DNA from: Synechococcus sp. SynAce01 | Lineage (GTDB): Bacteria; Cyanobacteriota; Cyanobacteriia; PCC-6307; Cyanobiaceae | Assembly (NCBI RefSeq): GCF_001885215.1 | Contig: NZ_CP018091.1 | Span: 1,054,001-1,118,000 of the forward strand | Length of the DNA: 64,000 nt | Direction: 5' to 3' | Shown here: positions 50,727 through 59,606 of the stretch, piece after piece | Position numbering within the stretch: position 1 is the stretch's first letter | How the letters are laid out: each line of letters starts with the position of its first letter | Notes under the pieces: model-generated | Told to the model about the DNA's origin: nothing | Seen by the model: only the letters and a program-made list of their open reading frames with translations | The model's database searches: none | Position numbers and translations under genes: made by a program

Positions 50727-52310
50727 TCATTTGAGGGTTTTGATCGAACTGATCCACTCGCGCAACTGCTCAGAGGCCACCTCCTTGCCGCCCAGGCCGA
50801 AGGCCACGGCCACGGCCACAGCGATCGAGCCAAAAAGCAAACCGAAAGCAATCGAGACGATCATCGGCGCCACGCCGATCTGCTGCAGGGCCATGGCGCC
50901 GGCGAAGGCGATGATCGCCAGCCGGGTGATGGTGGAGAGCATGGGGGCCAGAGGACCCGACGAAGCGACGACCACCTGACTGGCCAGATTGGCCAGGTAA
51001 AGCCCGATCGCGAACACCACCAGCCCGGCCATGATCTGGCTGAACACCAGCAGCATCACTCTGAACACATCGGTGAGGGCCGGCAGGGCCAGCACATTCG
51101 AGGCGGCGATGCAGGAGAACAACAGGATGGCCAGAAAAGCCACCACACCCACCAGCTCCGAAGGTGAACGCATGCTGTCGTTGGCCTCGGCATTGGCAGC
51201 CTTGCCGTACTCCGGCAGGCCGATCCACTGGAACAGACGGTTGAAGCCGACGCCGGCCAGCACGCGATCCACCAAGCCAGCCACGAAGCGGCCCACCAAG
51301 ATGCCCACGGCCACGATCAGCAGAGCCGTGAAGATCTGGGGCAGGCTCACCAGCACCTGGGCCAGCATGGCGGTGGCCGGGCCTGAAAGCGCCGGGATCT
51401 CCAGGGCATCGAGGGCAGCGGTGGCCGTGGGGATCAGCACCACCACATAGACCAGCGTTCCGGCGATCCAGGAGAGCCGTTGGTTGCCCTTGTCAGGGTT
51501 GAGGCCGAAATCGGCGCCGGCTTTGTCGAGGCCGCTGGCGGCCACCAAATTGGACACCACCCCCCGCATGGTCTTGGCGATCAGCCAGCCGATCACCGCA
51601 ATCGCCAGCGCTTTGACCAGCTGCGGCAGGGCACCGATCAGATCTTCGAACAGGCCCACCACCGGCGTGATCTGGGCGCCGAGGTTGAGGGCGCCAAGCA
51701 CCAGCGGCACGAAAAACAGAATGATCAGCCAGAAGACCAAGTTGGCAACGGTCTCGCCGATCAGCATCCCGGCCGGTGCGTCGTCCTCCTTGCTGTCGAA
51801 GAGTTTTTCGTCCAGTCCCAGGTTGGCTGTGGAAGAGCGGACGATCGAGCGCGCCAGCGTGGCCAGCACAAAAGCCACCGTGGCCAGGATCGCGGCCGAG
51901 AGCAACTTCGGCAGGTAGGCGAAAATCTGGTTCACCAGCTCGCTCACCGGCTCCGACACCGAGCGCAGATCAAGGGTGTCAAGCGCCGCCAGCAGGGCCA
52001 GCACGATCACGATCCAGAACACCGCGGTGGAGAGCCAGCGACTCAAGCGCAGGGGCTTGATGCCTTCACCACGGCCCGAGAGGGTGCGGGAGAGCCGCTC
52101 ATCGACAGCCAACCTCCGCAGCACGGTGCGGCAGATCTTGGCGGCCACACCGGCCACCAGCCAGCCCAGAAGCAAAATCGCCAACGCCCCCAGCAGATTC
52201 AGCACCACTGGCAGCGCCTCAGCACCAAGGGCTGTCAGGTCAACACTGACGGGTGGAGACGCAGGCGTGGCAACAGCACTGAGCGGAAACGGTGGATGCA
52301 TGGATGGCAA
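50727..52310 (-). CDS. CmpX-like mechanosensitive channel protein
   Basis: 527 residues. Five similar membrane repeats of the conserved TM-helix type: GALAILLLGWLVAG, AILATVAFVLATLARSIV, ALAIAVIGWLIAKTMRGVV, ALLIVAVGILVGRFVAG, IMAGLVVFAIGLYLANLA. Likely a small-conductance or structural relative of MscS, with the repeats seen in CmpX. No C-terminal MscS beta domain is seen. Opposite strand to the DUF547 gene, with 190 bases between them. Confidence 0.85.
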   Translation of the reverse strand: MPSMHPPFPLSAVATPASPPVSVDLTALGAEALPVVLNLLGALAILLLGWLVAGVAAKICRTVLRRLAVDERLSRTLSGRGEGIKPLRLSRWLSTAVFWIVIVLALLAALDTLDLRSVSEPVSELVNQIFAYLPKLLSAAILATVAFVLATLARSIVRSSTANLGLDEKLFDSKEDDAPAGMLIGETVANLVFWLIILFFVPLVLGALNLGAQITPVVGLFEDLIGALPQLVKALAIAVIGWLIAKTMRGVVSNLVAASGLDKAGADFGLNPDKGNQRLSWIAGTLVYVVVLIPTATAALDALEIPALSGPATAMLAQVLVSLPQIFTALLIVAVGILVGRFVAGLVDRVLAGVGFNRLFQWIGLPEYGKAANAEANDSMRSPSELVGVVAFLAILLFSCIAASNVLALPALTDVFRVMLLVFSQIMAGLVVFAIGLYLANLASQVVVASSGPLAPMLSTITRLAIIAFAGAMALQQIGVAPMIVSIAFGLLFGSIAVAVAVAFGLGGKEVASEQLREWISSIKTLK

Positions 52311-52501
52311 TCAAGGTCAAAAGAAAATGGCGATGGCGACAGGCGCTGCTACGGCCAAGGCCACAGCCATCCGTTACAAGCTCGGCACGGAACTAGCCAT
52401 TGTCAACAAATTGAAGGAATCGGAAGGGAACCGCGAGCTGAGCAAAACTGGTGGGCCAGCCGGCAAATCTGCCAGCCTCCAGTGAAGCTTGCCGCTGCTG
52501 G

Positions 52502-53287
52502 ATGAACGACCTGGACACCTGGGATCAGCTGCTTCGCCTGCATGTGGATCAAGCCGGCAGGGTGGATTACGCCGGCTGGCTCAGCCACCATCCCCACACC
52601 CTGAGCCACTGGCTGGCTGCACAGACAGCCGAAACCGATGGACGCCAGGAGCATCTGGCCCACTGGATCAACCTTTACAACGCCTTCACCATCCAGGCCG
52701 TGCTCAAGGCCTACCCGATCGCCTCGATCCGCCCGACGCTGCTGGGCCTGCCGAACTGGATCGGCTTTCTGGCCTTCTTTCAACGCAAGCGACACAGGCT
52801 TGCGAAGCAATGGATCAGTCTGGCCTGGATTGAGAACCGGATGTTGCGTCAGCAGGGCGATCCACGCATTCACTTCGCCATCGTCTGCGCGTCATTGGGC
52901 TGCCCGTTGCTGCGCAACGAGGCCTACCGGCCCGAGCTGGTGGAGCAACAACTGGACGACGACCTGAAGCGCTTTGTCAACAATCCAAGCAAGGTGCGTT
53001 ATGATCCAGAACAGAACATTCTATTTTGCAGCAAGATTTTTCAGTGGTACAAAGCCGATTTTCTTGACGAACATACTTCGCTATCGCATTACATCTTGCC
53101 CCATCTGACAACAAGCTCCAAGCCCATCAACAAACAAAATGCTGAATTAAATTCTCAGCCAAGCACGGAGACAAAGACTGAGCCAAGTATAGAGACCACA
53201 AACAAGCCAAGGAGTCACCAAAACAATGAGCCACACCTGTCCTTTCTCCCCTATGACTGGAGCCTGAATCAGCGAATGTCTTCATAG
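52502..53287 (+). CDS. DUF547 protein with an unusual C-terminal insert
   Basis: 261 residues from ATG 52502. DUF547: AHWINLYNAFTIQAVLKAYP, WISLAWIENRMLRQQGDPRI, HFAIVCASLGCPLLRNEAYR, and KIFQWYKADF. Near residues 200-245 a low-complexity Ser/Thr/Asn/Lys/Glu segment occurs before the final FLPYDWSLN, a family-like end. Overlaps the convergent glycosyltransferase gene. Confidence 0.87.
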   Translation: MNDLDTWDQLLRLHVDQAGRVDYAGWLSHHPHTLSHWLAAQTAETDGRQEHLAHWINLYNAFTIQAVLKAYPIASIRPTLLGLPNWIGFLAFFQRKRHRLAKQWISLAWIENRMLRQQGDPRIHFAIVCASLGCPLLRNEAYRPELVEQQLDDDLKRFVNNPSKVRYDPEQNILFCSKIFQWYKADFLDEHTSLSHYILPHLTTSSKPINKQNAELNSQPSTETKTEPSIETTNKPRSHQNNEPHLSFLPYDWSLNQRMSS

Positions 53288-54006
53288 AAGCGCTTCATCC
53301 GGCCTGGTGGCATGCCAAGGCCCCAGAGAATACCAATGGAGAGATACATCACAACGGCTTTACAGGTTCCCCACTGCCGAACCCGCCGGTCTGAACTGAA
53401 CACCACCCGGCGGATCAGTTTGATCCTCCCCCTTTTCAGCAACTTGAAGCAAAGATCCCCATCTTCCAGAAGTGGAAGCGATTCATTGAAGCCCCCAACA
53501 CTCCAGAATGTGTCACGCCGGGTGATCATCACCTGATCACCGAACAGAAGCCGGAACCCCCTAAGGAACAGATGGGGGCGAAACAGAAGCGGCGCCCCAT
53601 GGGTTTTCAGCAGGTTCAGAGTGGAAATCAACCAGCGGGTCTTGCCATCAGACCGCATCAACGACACGAAGCCAGCGCAGGCGATTGAATCATCCGCCAA
53701 GGCACCCCTGGCCACGCTCACCAGATCGGTGGGGATGCGGGTGTCGGCATGGAGAAAACAGAGGAGGGTGCCGCTGGCACGGCGGGCACCTTCGTTCATC
53801 TGAATGGCCCTGCCGGCCGTTGAGGTCTGTACAACTGTGATCCCCGCTCCATGGGCGATGGTTGTGGTGGTGTCCGTGCTGCCTCCATCCACCACCACCA
53901 CGTCCCAGGCTGGCGGGTTGAGGGCCTGCACCGTGCGCAGGGTGCCGAGAAGCCAAGCCTCCTCATTCAGGGTTGGAATGATGATCGAGAGACGCTCCAT
54001 CGCCAC
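53269..54006 (-). CDS. Glycosyltransferase family 2 (TIGR04283 type)
   Basis: 245 residues. SIIIPTLNEEAWLLGTLRTV, VVVDGGSTDTTTTIAHGAG, LLCFLHADTRIPTDLV (the DxD-like HAD) and FGDQVMITRRDTFWSVGGF. Single-domain GT2; sugar substrate unknown. Fits with the acyltransferase next to it in surface polysaccharide synthesis. Confidence 0.9.
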   Translation of the reverse strand: MAMERLSIIIPTLNEEAWLLGTLRTVQALNPPAWDVVVVDGGSTDTTTTIAHGAGITVVQTSTAGRAIQMNEGARRASGTLLCFLHADTRIPTDLVSVARGALADDSIACAGFVSLMRSDGKTRWLISTLNLLKTHGAPLLFRPHLFLRGFRLLFGDQVMITRRDTFWSVGGFNESLPLLEDGDLCFKLLKRGRIKLIRRVVFSSDRRVRQWGTCKAVVMYLSIGILWGLGMPPGRMKRFYEDIR

Positions 54007-54009
54007 TGC

Positions 54010-55170
54010 CTAGGAGCTGGTTGCCAGGCCAAAACAACAACGGAGTGGACCGAGTCGCCGGATGATGCCCTCGTACACAGCAAAACTCAACAGCAGGGAA
54101 AGAATACAGATGATCAGAAACTTGGCTGTGATGCCAAGCTCAAGCGGCACCACAAACCAGGCCACCACCACCAGCAGCGGCTGATGAACCAGGTAGAGCG
54201 GCAGCGCGGCCCCACGTCCATAGCGAAGGATGGGATGGGGGGCTATCAGGAAGCGGCGCGCCAACGCCAACGCAGCCAACACGGCGATCCAGCTGTTAAA
54301 ACCACGGAAAGCCTGGACAAGAATGAATGCCATCGAATAGCCAGACGGCGGCATCGATGGACTGAGCCCTAACCACACAACGCTCGCCATGCAGGGAACA
54401 GCAAGGCTGAGGATCGTCCATCTCTGCTTGTCCAGCACAAGCAAGAAGCCTGGCTGGCAACAGAATAAATAGCCGTAAAAGAAATAAAGAAGATAAAGCG
54501 TCAGATTGGCCCAGTCGTCATAAACGTTCTGGAAGCCCGGCCAACCCGGACGCAACAGGGCTTCTGACAGCATCAGCGGCAGAGCCAAGAGCAGGAGCGA
54601 AGACCATGACACTGGCCAGGACATCAAGAGTGAAAGACGGCCATGGCTGCGATCATGCTGCAGCCATAACAGCACCGGAAGGCAGAGGAGCGAGATCACC
54701 AACAGATAAGCCAGAAACCAGAGATGGGCCCACTCAAAATGACCGACTGGCCGAATTCCATCAAAAAAGTGGGGATAAAACTGCAGGTAGTTCTGGTTCG
54801 ATCCCGTGTCCTGCAGCTCGTGCAGATAAACCTGTGGAGGCACCAGCAACAGAATGCCAACCAGCAGGGGAACAAGCAACCGCCGCAGGCGTTCCCGCAG
54901 GTAGCGCGCAGGGCTGCGCAGCTGCAGGGAGTGCCAGCAGGCAGAGCCAGCCAGAAAGAACAACAACGGCATGTGCCATTGATACAGGAACTGAACCAGG
55001 CCAGCCAAGGCTGCACTCTTTTGGGGGTTGACCACATAGAAGACACCGAGTTCTCCGGTGTAGAATACGGCCGCTGCATGGAACGGGATCAACAACAACA
55101 CGGCGATCAGCCTGGCCCAGTCAAGAGCCTGTGATCGCTCAGGTGTGTGGCTTGCCTGGCTGCTGATCAT
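54010..55170 (-). CDS. Acyltransferase 3 family membrane protein
   Basis: 386 residues, about ten helices. LDWARLIAVLLLIPFHAAAV with the conserved Arg and His, and MPLLFFLAGSACWHSLQLRS are the acyltransferase 3 landmarks. Probably O-acetylates a surface glycan. Three bases before the glycosyltransferase start on the same strand, so the pair is likely one operon. Confidence 0.88.
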   Translation of the reverse strand: MISSQASHTPERSQALDWARLIAVLLLIPFHAAAVFYTGELGVFYVVNPQKSAALAGLVQFLYQWHMPLLFFLAGSACWHSLQLRSPARYLRERLRRLLVPLLVGILLLVPPQVYLHELQDTGSNQNYLQFYPHFFDGIRPVGHFEWAHLWFLAYLLVISLLCLPVLLWLQHDRSHGRLSLLMSWPVSWSSLLLLALPLMLSEALLRPGWPGFQNVYDDWANLTLYLLYFFYGYLFCCQPGFLLVLDKQRWTILSLAVPCMASVVWLGLSPSMPPSGYSMAFILVQAFRGFNSWIAVLAALALARRFLIAPHPILRYGRGAALPLYLVHQPLLVVVAWFVVPLELGITAKFLIICILSLLLSFAVYEGIIRRLGPLRCCFGLATSS

Positions 55171-55782
55171 GAGTGCGTGATCATGGGCATGGCCCTAGAA
55201 GCCTGGAAGAACAATTCAAGAAGAAAAGTTATCACTTGAGCAAGGGAACACTATCGCCATAAAGATGATCTCGACAGCGATCTTTCTGTTACGAAGACGC
55301 TCAAAGTCAATGAACCAACACGTGAGCTGATGAGTCGGCTGGCTTCCCAAACAACTGCAAGTGCCTGCTCAATCTTCTCTTTCATTCCCGCCTGACTGAG
55401 CCTAGCAAGCCAAACAGCATGACTTGCCCATTCGCCATGAATGCTAGGTGCTCATTGCCATGAATCCTTTCTTTCAGCCAGATTTCGATCCAACTGATTT
55501 TTTTCAGCTTACTGCCATGGGGCGTGCCGATGACCCTCGTGGTCTACAACAGAGAAGATCATCGAGGAGATCGAAATACTCATAGTGCAGATTTTTATGG
55601 ATGTTTCTATCTATCACAGGTTGCCAGCTTCTTGCTTTGGCTAGCATTTTGATGCAGCACAGGTCATCCACTAGTTGCCATGACTGGCGATTGAGTGCAA
55701 TCCTGAAAATGTCCATTTCCGAACCTAAAGACGAAATAGCACTACTAGGGTCTGGTTGATTCAGATCGAGAGATTGTTGATC
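55171..55782. other. Long AT-richer intergenic region
   Basis: More than 600 bases without a clear conserved gene. It is AT-richer than the neighbours and contains T-rich runs (for example near 55498-55505). The only candidate coding part is the weak frame at 55504-55716. I see no RNA gene or repeat. Confidence 0.4.
55504..55716 (-). CDS. Weak candidate small protein
   Basis: 70 residues from ATG 55716: MDIFRIALNRQSWQLVDDLC, CIKMLAKARSWQPVIDRNIH, KNLHYEYFDLLDDLL. Protein-like but without a recognised family. The frame extends upstream to 55920 with poor coding quality. Confidence 0.28.
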   Translation of the reverse strand: MDIFRIALNRQSWQLVDDLCCIKMLAKARSWQPVIDRNIHKNLHYEYFDLLDDLLCCRPRGSSARPMAVS

Positions 55783-56796
55783 ATGCGTTTGGATTATGGC
55801 TCGCTGGCCGGGGCTTTCGTGGGAGCCATCGTGGCCGCTTGGGGATCTGCGACGCAGGCGGAACAGCTGATGGATCAGTGCTTCGAAAACCTTGCAGTTC
55901 GTAGTGGGCAGGCCCATCAACGATCCTCAGTCGAGGCAGCCATCGATCTGACATCCTGTGAACTGACTCTTGGCGAAACGCAACAAGCCATTCGATTGCC
56001 CCAGCACGCTCAAGCCGAGCCTGCAAAAGCTTCCGATGAAATGCCCGCAAGCCCAGGGGGCACGGAGGATCTCGCCAAACAATCTCAGAATCCGATTGCC
56101 AATCTCATCAGCCTGCCCATCGAATTCAATACCATCTCGGGAGTAGGCCTTTCAGAGGCCCGATCACTGAACATTGTCTCCTTCAAGCCGGTCATTCCAG
56201 CGAAGCTGGGCAGCAGTGGTTGGAGCCTGATTACGCGCACGATCATTCCATTCGTGAATGCTCCCACCTCTGACACGGGCCGGCAAGCCATCACCGGTAT
56301 CGGAGACATCAACCCCCAATTCTTCTTCGTTCCCGAAAGCAAAAATGGCCTCACCTGGGGGGTCGGTCCCGTGCTGACACTGCCCACAGCCAGCAACGAG
56401 CAGTTGGGGTCAGGGAAATGGAGTGGGGGGCCCGGGGCGGTCGTGGTCGTCACGACCGACAACCTGGTCTTCGGAGCCGTCGCCAACAACCAGTGGTCCT
56501 TTGCCGGCTCCAGCCGTCGTGACGAGGTCAACAGCTTGCTTATACAGCCCTTCTTGAATGTCAACCTTGATGGAGGTTGGTACCTGGTGTCGTCGCCGGT
56601 GATCACCGCCAACTGGCAAAACTCCGATCAGCAGGGACAATGGACCGTGCCCATCGGCGGCGGATTCGGTCGGGTGTTCCCGATTGGTACCCAACAGGTG
56701 AACGCCACCCTGCAGGCCTACTGGAATGCGGCCAAACCCGAGGGCGAGGGGACCTGGTCTGCCCGTGCCCAGATCACCTTTCTATTCCCACGCTGA
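55783..56796 (+). CDS. Outer-membrane-type beta-barrel protein (neuromedin U-like annotation)
   Basis: 337 residues from ATG 55783. Signal peptide ends near SATQA; a linker of about 90 residues follows, then repeated beta strands: LIPFVNAPTSD-like turns, GVGPVLTLPTASNEQLGSGK, WYLVSSPVITANWQNS, and a final ARAQITFLFPR with the aromatic C-terminus of barrels. Similar proteins are annotated as transporters. Function unknown. Confidence 0.7.
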   Translation: MRLDYGSLAGAFVGAIVAAWGSATQAEQLMDQCFENLAVRSGQAHQRSSVEAAIDLTSCELTLGETQQAIRLPQHAQAEPAKASDEMPASPGGTEDLAKQSQNPIANLISLPIEFNTISGVGLSEARSLNIVSFKPVIPAKLGSSGWSLITRTIIPFVNAPTSDTGRQAITGIGDINPQFFFVPESKNGLTWGVGPVLTLPTASNEQLGSGKWSGGPGAVVVVTTDNLVFGAVANNQWSFAGSSRRDEVNSLLIQPFLNVNLDGGWYLVSSPVITANWQNSDQQGQWTVPIGGGFGRVFPIGTQQVNATLQAYWNAAKPEGEGTWSARAQITFLFPR

Positions 56797-56819
56797 AGCC
56801 GGGCGAGAGCGGTGTGGAG

Positions 56820-57683
56820 TCAGGCCGTTGTTCGAGCCGGCAGCAGCTTCAGAAACAACGTGGAGAGCAGAATGCTGACCAAGGTGTAAGTGAGAACAGC
56901 AGGGATCAGTCCTTTGATGGCGGATCCGTAGACCACCGCCAGCTGGGCAGCCAGGCCCAGATTCCTGGTGCAGGTCACCAGCGCCACGGTTCGTTGCTTG
57001 TCAGCATCCCTCTCGGCCAGGCCGTAGCCGATGGCCAGGCTGATCGCCACCATCAAGGCCATCGCCACCAGGGCCGCCAGATTCCCGGCCAGAAAGGGGA
57101 ACAGGCTGCTGCTGGTGATCACCAGCAGCAGCACGACCACAAGCAACAACAAGGCCGTGGCCACTTGATTGATCACGCCACTCCAGCGCTCACCCCAGGC
57201 AGGCTTCCAGGCCTTCAGCAACAGGCCGGCCGCCAGCGGAAACAACTGCACCCTCGTGACCTGCAGCGCCACCTCAGCCGGTGTGATGTCCCAGCCATCC
57301 ACCGGATTGACCCGGGTGAACAGCTCCACCATCAACGGGACCGAAACGATCGCCAGGATCGCCGCCGAAACCTGGATGCAGGCCGCCAGCTCGGGTGAAC
57401 TGCCCGGGGAGCTCACGCGTCTCAGCGCCAATGGGGCACTGGGGCAGATCACCATCAAGGCGATGGCAAACCTGGCCGGGGAGGAGAGATCGGCCGTCAG
57501 AGGCAGCTCCAGAAGCAGGAGACCTGCCAGGGGCACCAACAGGCAGGTGCCCACCAAAATCCGTGCCATCACCCCGGGGTGCTGGCGCAGGACAGCAAAG
57601 GAGGAGGGTTTGAGCCCAAGGCCAAGGGCAAACATCACCGTGAAGATGGCGACACTGACCAACAGAGCAACGATGGGCGGCAT
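56820..57683 (-). CDS. Bile acid:sodium symporter-like (BASS) transporter
   Basis: 287 residues, nine or ten helices. FTVMFALGLGLKPSSF near the start and CTRNLGLAAQLAV in the second half, like the family's crossover motif. Probably imports a small organic anion with sodium. Substrate unknown. Convergent with the barrel gene. Confidence 0.85.
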   Translation of the reverse strand: MPPIVALLVSVAIFTVMFALGLGLKPSSFAVLRQHPGVMARILVGTCLLVPLAGLLLLELPLTADLSSPARFAIALMVICPSAPLALRRVSSPGSSPELAACIQVSAAILAIVSVPLMVELFTRVNPVDGWDITPAEVALQVTRVQLFPLAAGLLLKAWKPAWGERWSGVINQVATALLLLVVVLLLVITSSSLFPFLAGNLAALVAMALMVAISLAIGYGLAERDADKQRTVALVTCTRNLGLAAQLAVVYGSAIKGLIPAVLTYTLVSILLSTLFLKLLPARTTA

Positions 57684-57740
57684 TGGAGTCAGCGGAAGTT
57701 CAAGAGCAGAGCAGCGCAGCCATGGACCCTGATGCGAGCC

Positions 57741-58130
57741 TCAGGATCCAGACGCTCCCATGATCAGCAGCGACAACGCCACAATGCCGATCAGGGTGAG
57801 CGCAATGGCTGTGAAAATCGTGATGGAGGTCTGATCGATGTAGACAAAATCATCACGCTTCAGCTGCCTCAAGGTGCGCAGGTGCTGGCGGGTTGCCGCC
57901 GACATCGAAACGATGCCGATCAGCACGAATCCAATCGCCACCAGCCTCACACTCAGGCCAGCCTGGGAACTGCCCTCAAAGCGACTGGCGTTGATGGCGC
58001 CGACGATCTTGTCGAGACCGAAGCCGAAGCTGATCAGCGAGAGGCTGGTGCGGATCCAGGCCATCATCGTGCGCTCGGCCGCCGCCCGGCTGCGCTCTTT
58101 GGCCAGTTCGTTGTTGAGGTTGCCCATCAA
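57741..58130 (-). CDS. DUF202 (YidH-like) membrane protein
   Basis: 129 residues. NELAKERSRAAAERTMMAWI, RTSLSLISFGFGLDKIV is the DUF202 signature, followed by two more helices. ATGA-like overlap with the DUF1622 gene. Function unknown. Confidence 0.9.
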   Translation of the reverse strand: MMGNLNNELAKERSRAAAERTMMAWIRTSLSLISFGFGLDKIVGAINASRFEGSSQAGLSVRLVAIGFVLIGIVSMSAATRQHLRTLRQLKRDDFVYIDQTSITIFTAIALTLIGIVALSLLIMGASGS

Positions 58131-58555
58131 TCTGAGTGTTCACGAAGGCTGTCGGAAGGAATGTCGCCGGCTGCGGAGTGGGCCTGTCTGCGTTTCTGCC
58201 CATCCTCCAACTTCTGCTCGGTTTCCACCTCCCGGGCCAGAAAAACATTGAGGAAGGTGCGAATCACCGCCACCACCCCTAACTGGATCAGGTTCTGATT
58301 CGAGGGTGAGGTGGTCGTGGCCACGATGTCGGCGGCCAGCTGAAACTCCAGCGCCATCGACAACCAGCTGCCGAAGGTCAGGCGGATGGCATTGAAGGGC
58401 CGCGGCTGGCGATAGCCTCGCTGGCGCAAGCGCAGGGCCTGGCTGACGGTGACGACCAGGCCGATCGCCACGCACACCACCGACAGGCCTTCAAGCAGCA
58501 GGCGCAGGCCACCGGCCAAGCCGTCGATCCACTCGGCGAACAGGCCTGCTTCCAT
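58127..58555 (-). CDS. DUF1622 membrane protein
   Basis: 142 residues. Helices LLLEGLSVVCVAIGLVVTVS and NLIQLGVVAVIRTFLNVFLA; RLTFGSWLSMALEFQLAADI is the DUF1622 core. Overlaps DUF202 by four bases and is close to the FGE gene. Function unknown. Confidence 0.88.
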   Translation of the reverse strand: MEAGLFAEWIDGLAGGLRLLLEGLSVVCVAIGLVVTVSQALRLRQRGYRQPRPFNAIRLTFGSWLSMALEFQLAADIVATTTSPSNQNLIQLGVVAVIRTFLNVFLAREVETEQKLEDGQKRRQAHSAAGDIPSDSLREHSD

Positions 58556-58558
58556 CGG

Positions 58559-59569
58559 TCAGCTCCGCACGATGCAGCGGAAGCCCATGTGGCAGGTGGA
58601 GGTGTCGATCCCCTGGGCCATGCGCGCCGCCGGCCGGTAGCGGCGGCAGTAGCTGGGGGCGCAGAGAAAGGAGCCACCCTTCACCACCTTGCGGGGCAGG
58701 CCCAGGTGCTGGGAGGTGGAATCGATGCTGGCCTCACGGCTGCCACCGCGGGGATTGGGGATCGTGCAGCAGCCCGGCTTGGCCTCATTCCGGTGGCGTT
58801 GCCGCTCGGGGTCGGCGGCGTGGTCTTGGTACCAGTCGTCGGTCCATTCCCAGACATTGCCGATGCAGTCGAGCAGGCCATAGCCGTTGGCGGGGAACAC
58901 CCCCACCGGAGAGGTGCGCTCGTAGCCGTCCTGGCGGGTGTTCTGGTGGGGGAATTCACCCTGCCAGGTGTTGGCCAGCATGCGGCCGCCGGGGTGGAGC
59001 TCCGTGCCCCAAGCGAACTCGGCCCGCTCCAGCCCCCCACGGGCAGCCCGCTCCCACTCCGCCTCGCTGGGGAGCTGCTTCCCACTCCAGGCGGCGTAGG
59101 CCTGGGCATCTTCGAAGGCCACATGCACCACGGGATGGTGCTCGCGACCCTTGATCGAGCTGCCGGGGCCTTCAGGATGGCGCCAATGAGCTCCGGGGCG
59201 ATAGACCCACCAGCGGTAGGGATCGCCCTGGCTCACAGACCCCGGCGGGGGGACGAACACGATGGAGGCAGGGGCCAGCAGGGCTGCGTCGGCGCCGGGA
59301 TAGTCAGCGGGATCAGCGGGCCGCTCGGCCAGGGTGCGGTGGCCCGTGGCCTTCACGAACTTCTGGAACTGGGCGTTGGTGACCGGCGAGCAGTCGATCC
59401 AGAACCCTTCCACGCTCACCCGGTGGGCCGGGGCTTCCTCGGGGTAGTGATCGTCAGATCCCATTGAGAAGCTGCCGCCCGGAATCCACACCATCCCCCT
59501 GGCCGGGGGGCGGCCTGGGCGGCTGGCCCCCGGCAGGGAGGCGGGGGTAGGAGCGGCGGTCGGGGCCAA
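58559..59569 (-). CDS. Formylglycine-generating enzyme
   Basis: 336 residues. MVWIPGGSFSMGSDDHYPEE starts the FGE-sulfatase domain; VGVFPANGYGLLDCIGNVWEW, and the active-site end GGSFLCAPSYCRRYRPAARM with the two catalytic Cys. It oxidises the sulfatase Cys to formylglycine. Lies 37 bases after the sulfatase gene, its expected substrate. Confidence 0.93.
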   Translation of the reverse strand: MAPTAAPTPASLPGASRPGRPPARGMVWIPGGSFSMGSDDHYPEEAPAHRVSVEGFWIDCSPVTNAQFQKFVKATGHRTLAERPADPADYPGADAALLAPASIVFVPPPGSVSQGDPYRWWVYRPGAHWRHPEGPGSSIKGREHHPVVHVAFEDAQAYAAWSGKQLPSEAEWERAARGGLERAEFAWGTELHPGGRMLANTWQGEFPHQNTRQDGYERTSPVGVFPANGYGLLDCIGNVWEWTDDWYQDHAADPERQRHRNEAKPGCCTIPNPRGGSREASIDSTSQHLGLPRKVVKGGSFLCAPSYCRRYRPAARMAQGIDTSTCHMGFRCIVRS

Positions 59570-59606
59570 AAGGACGGGGTGAAAGGGTGATCAGGCGGGG
59601 CTGGAC

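Noticed and set aside
51480-52505. His/Gln-rich 341-codon frame opposite the CmpX gene
   Set aside because: Typical antisense composition of a Leu/Ala-rich membrane protein.
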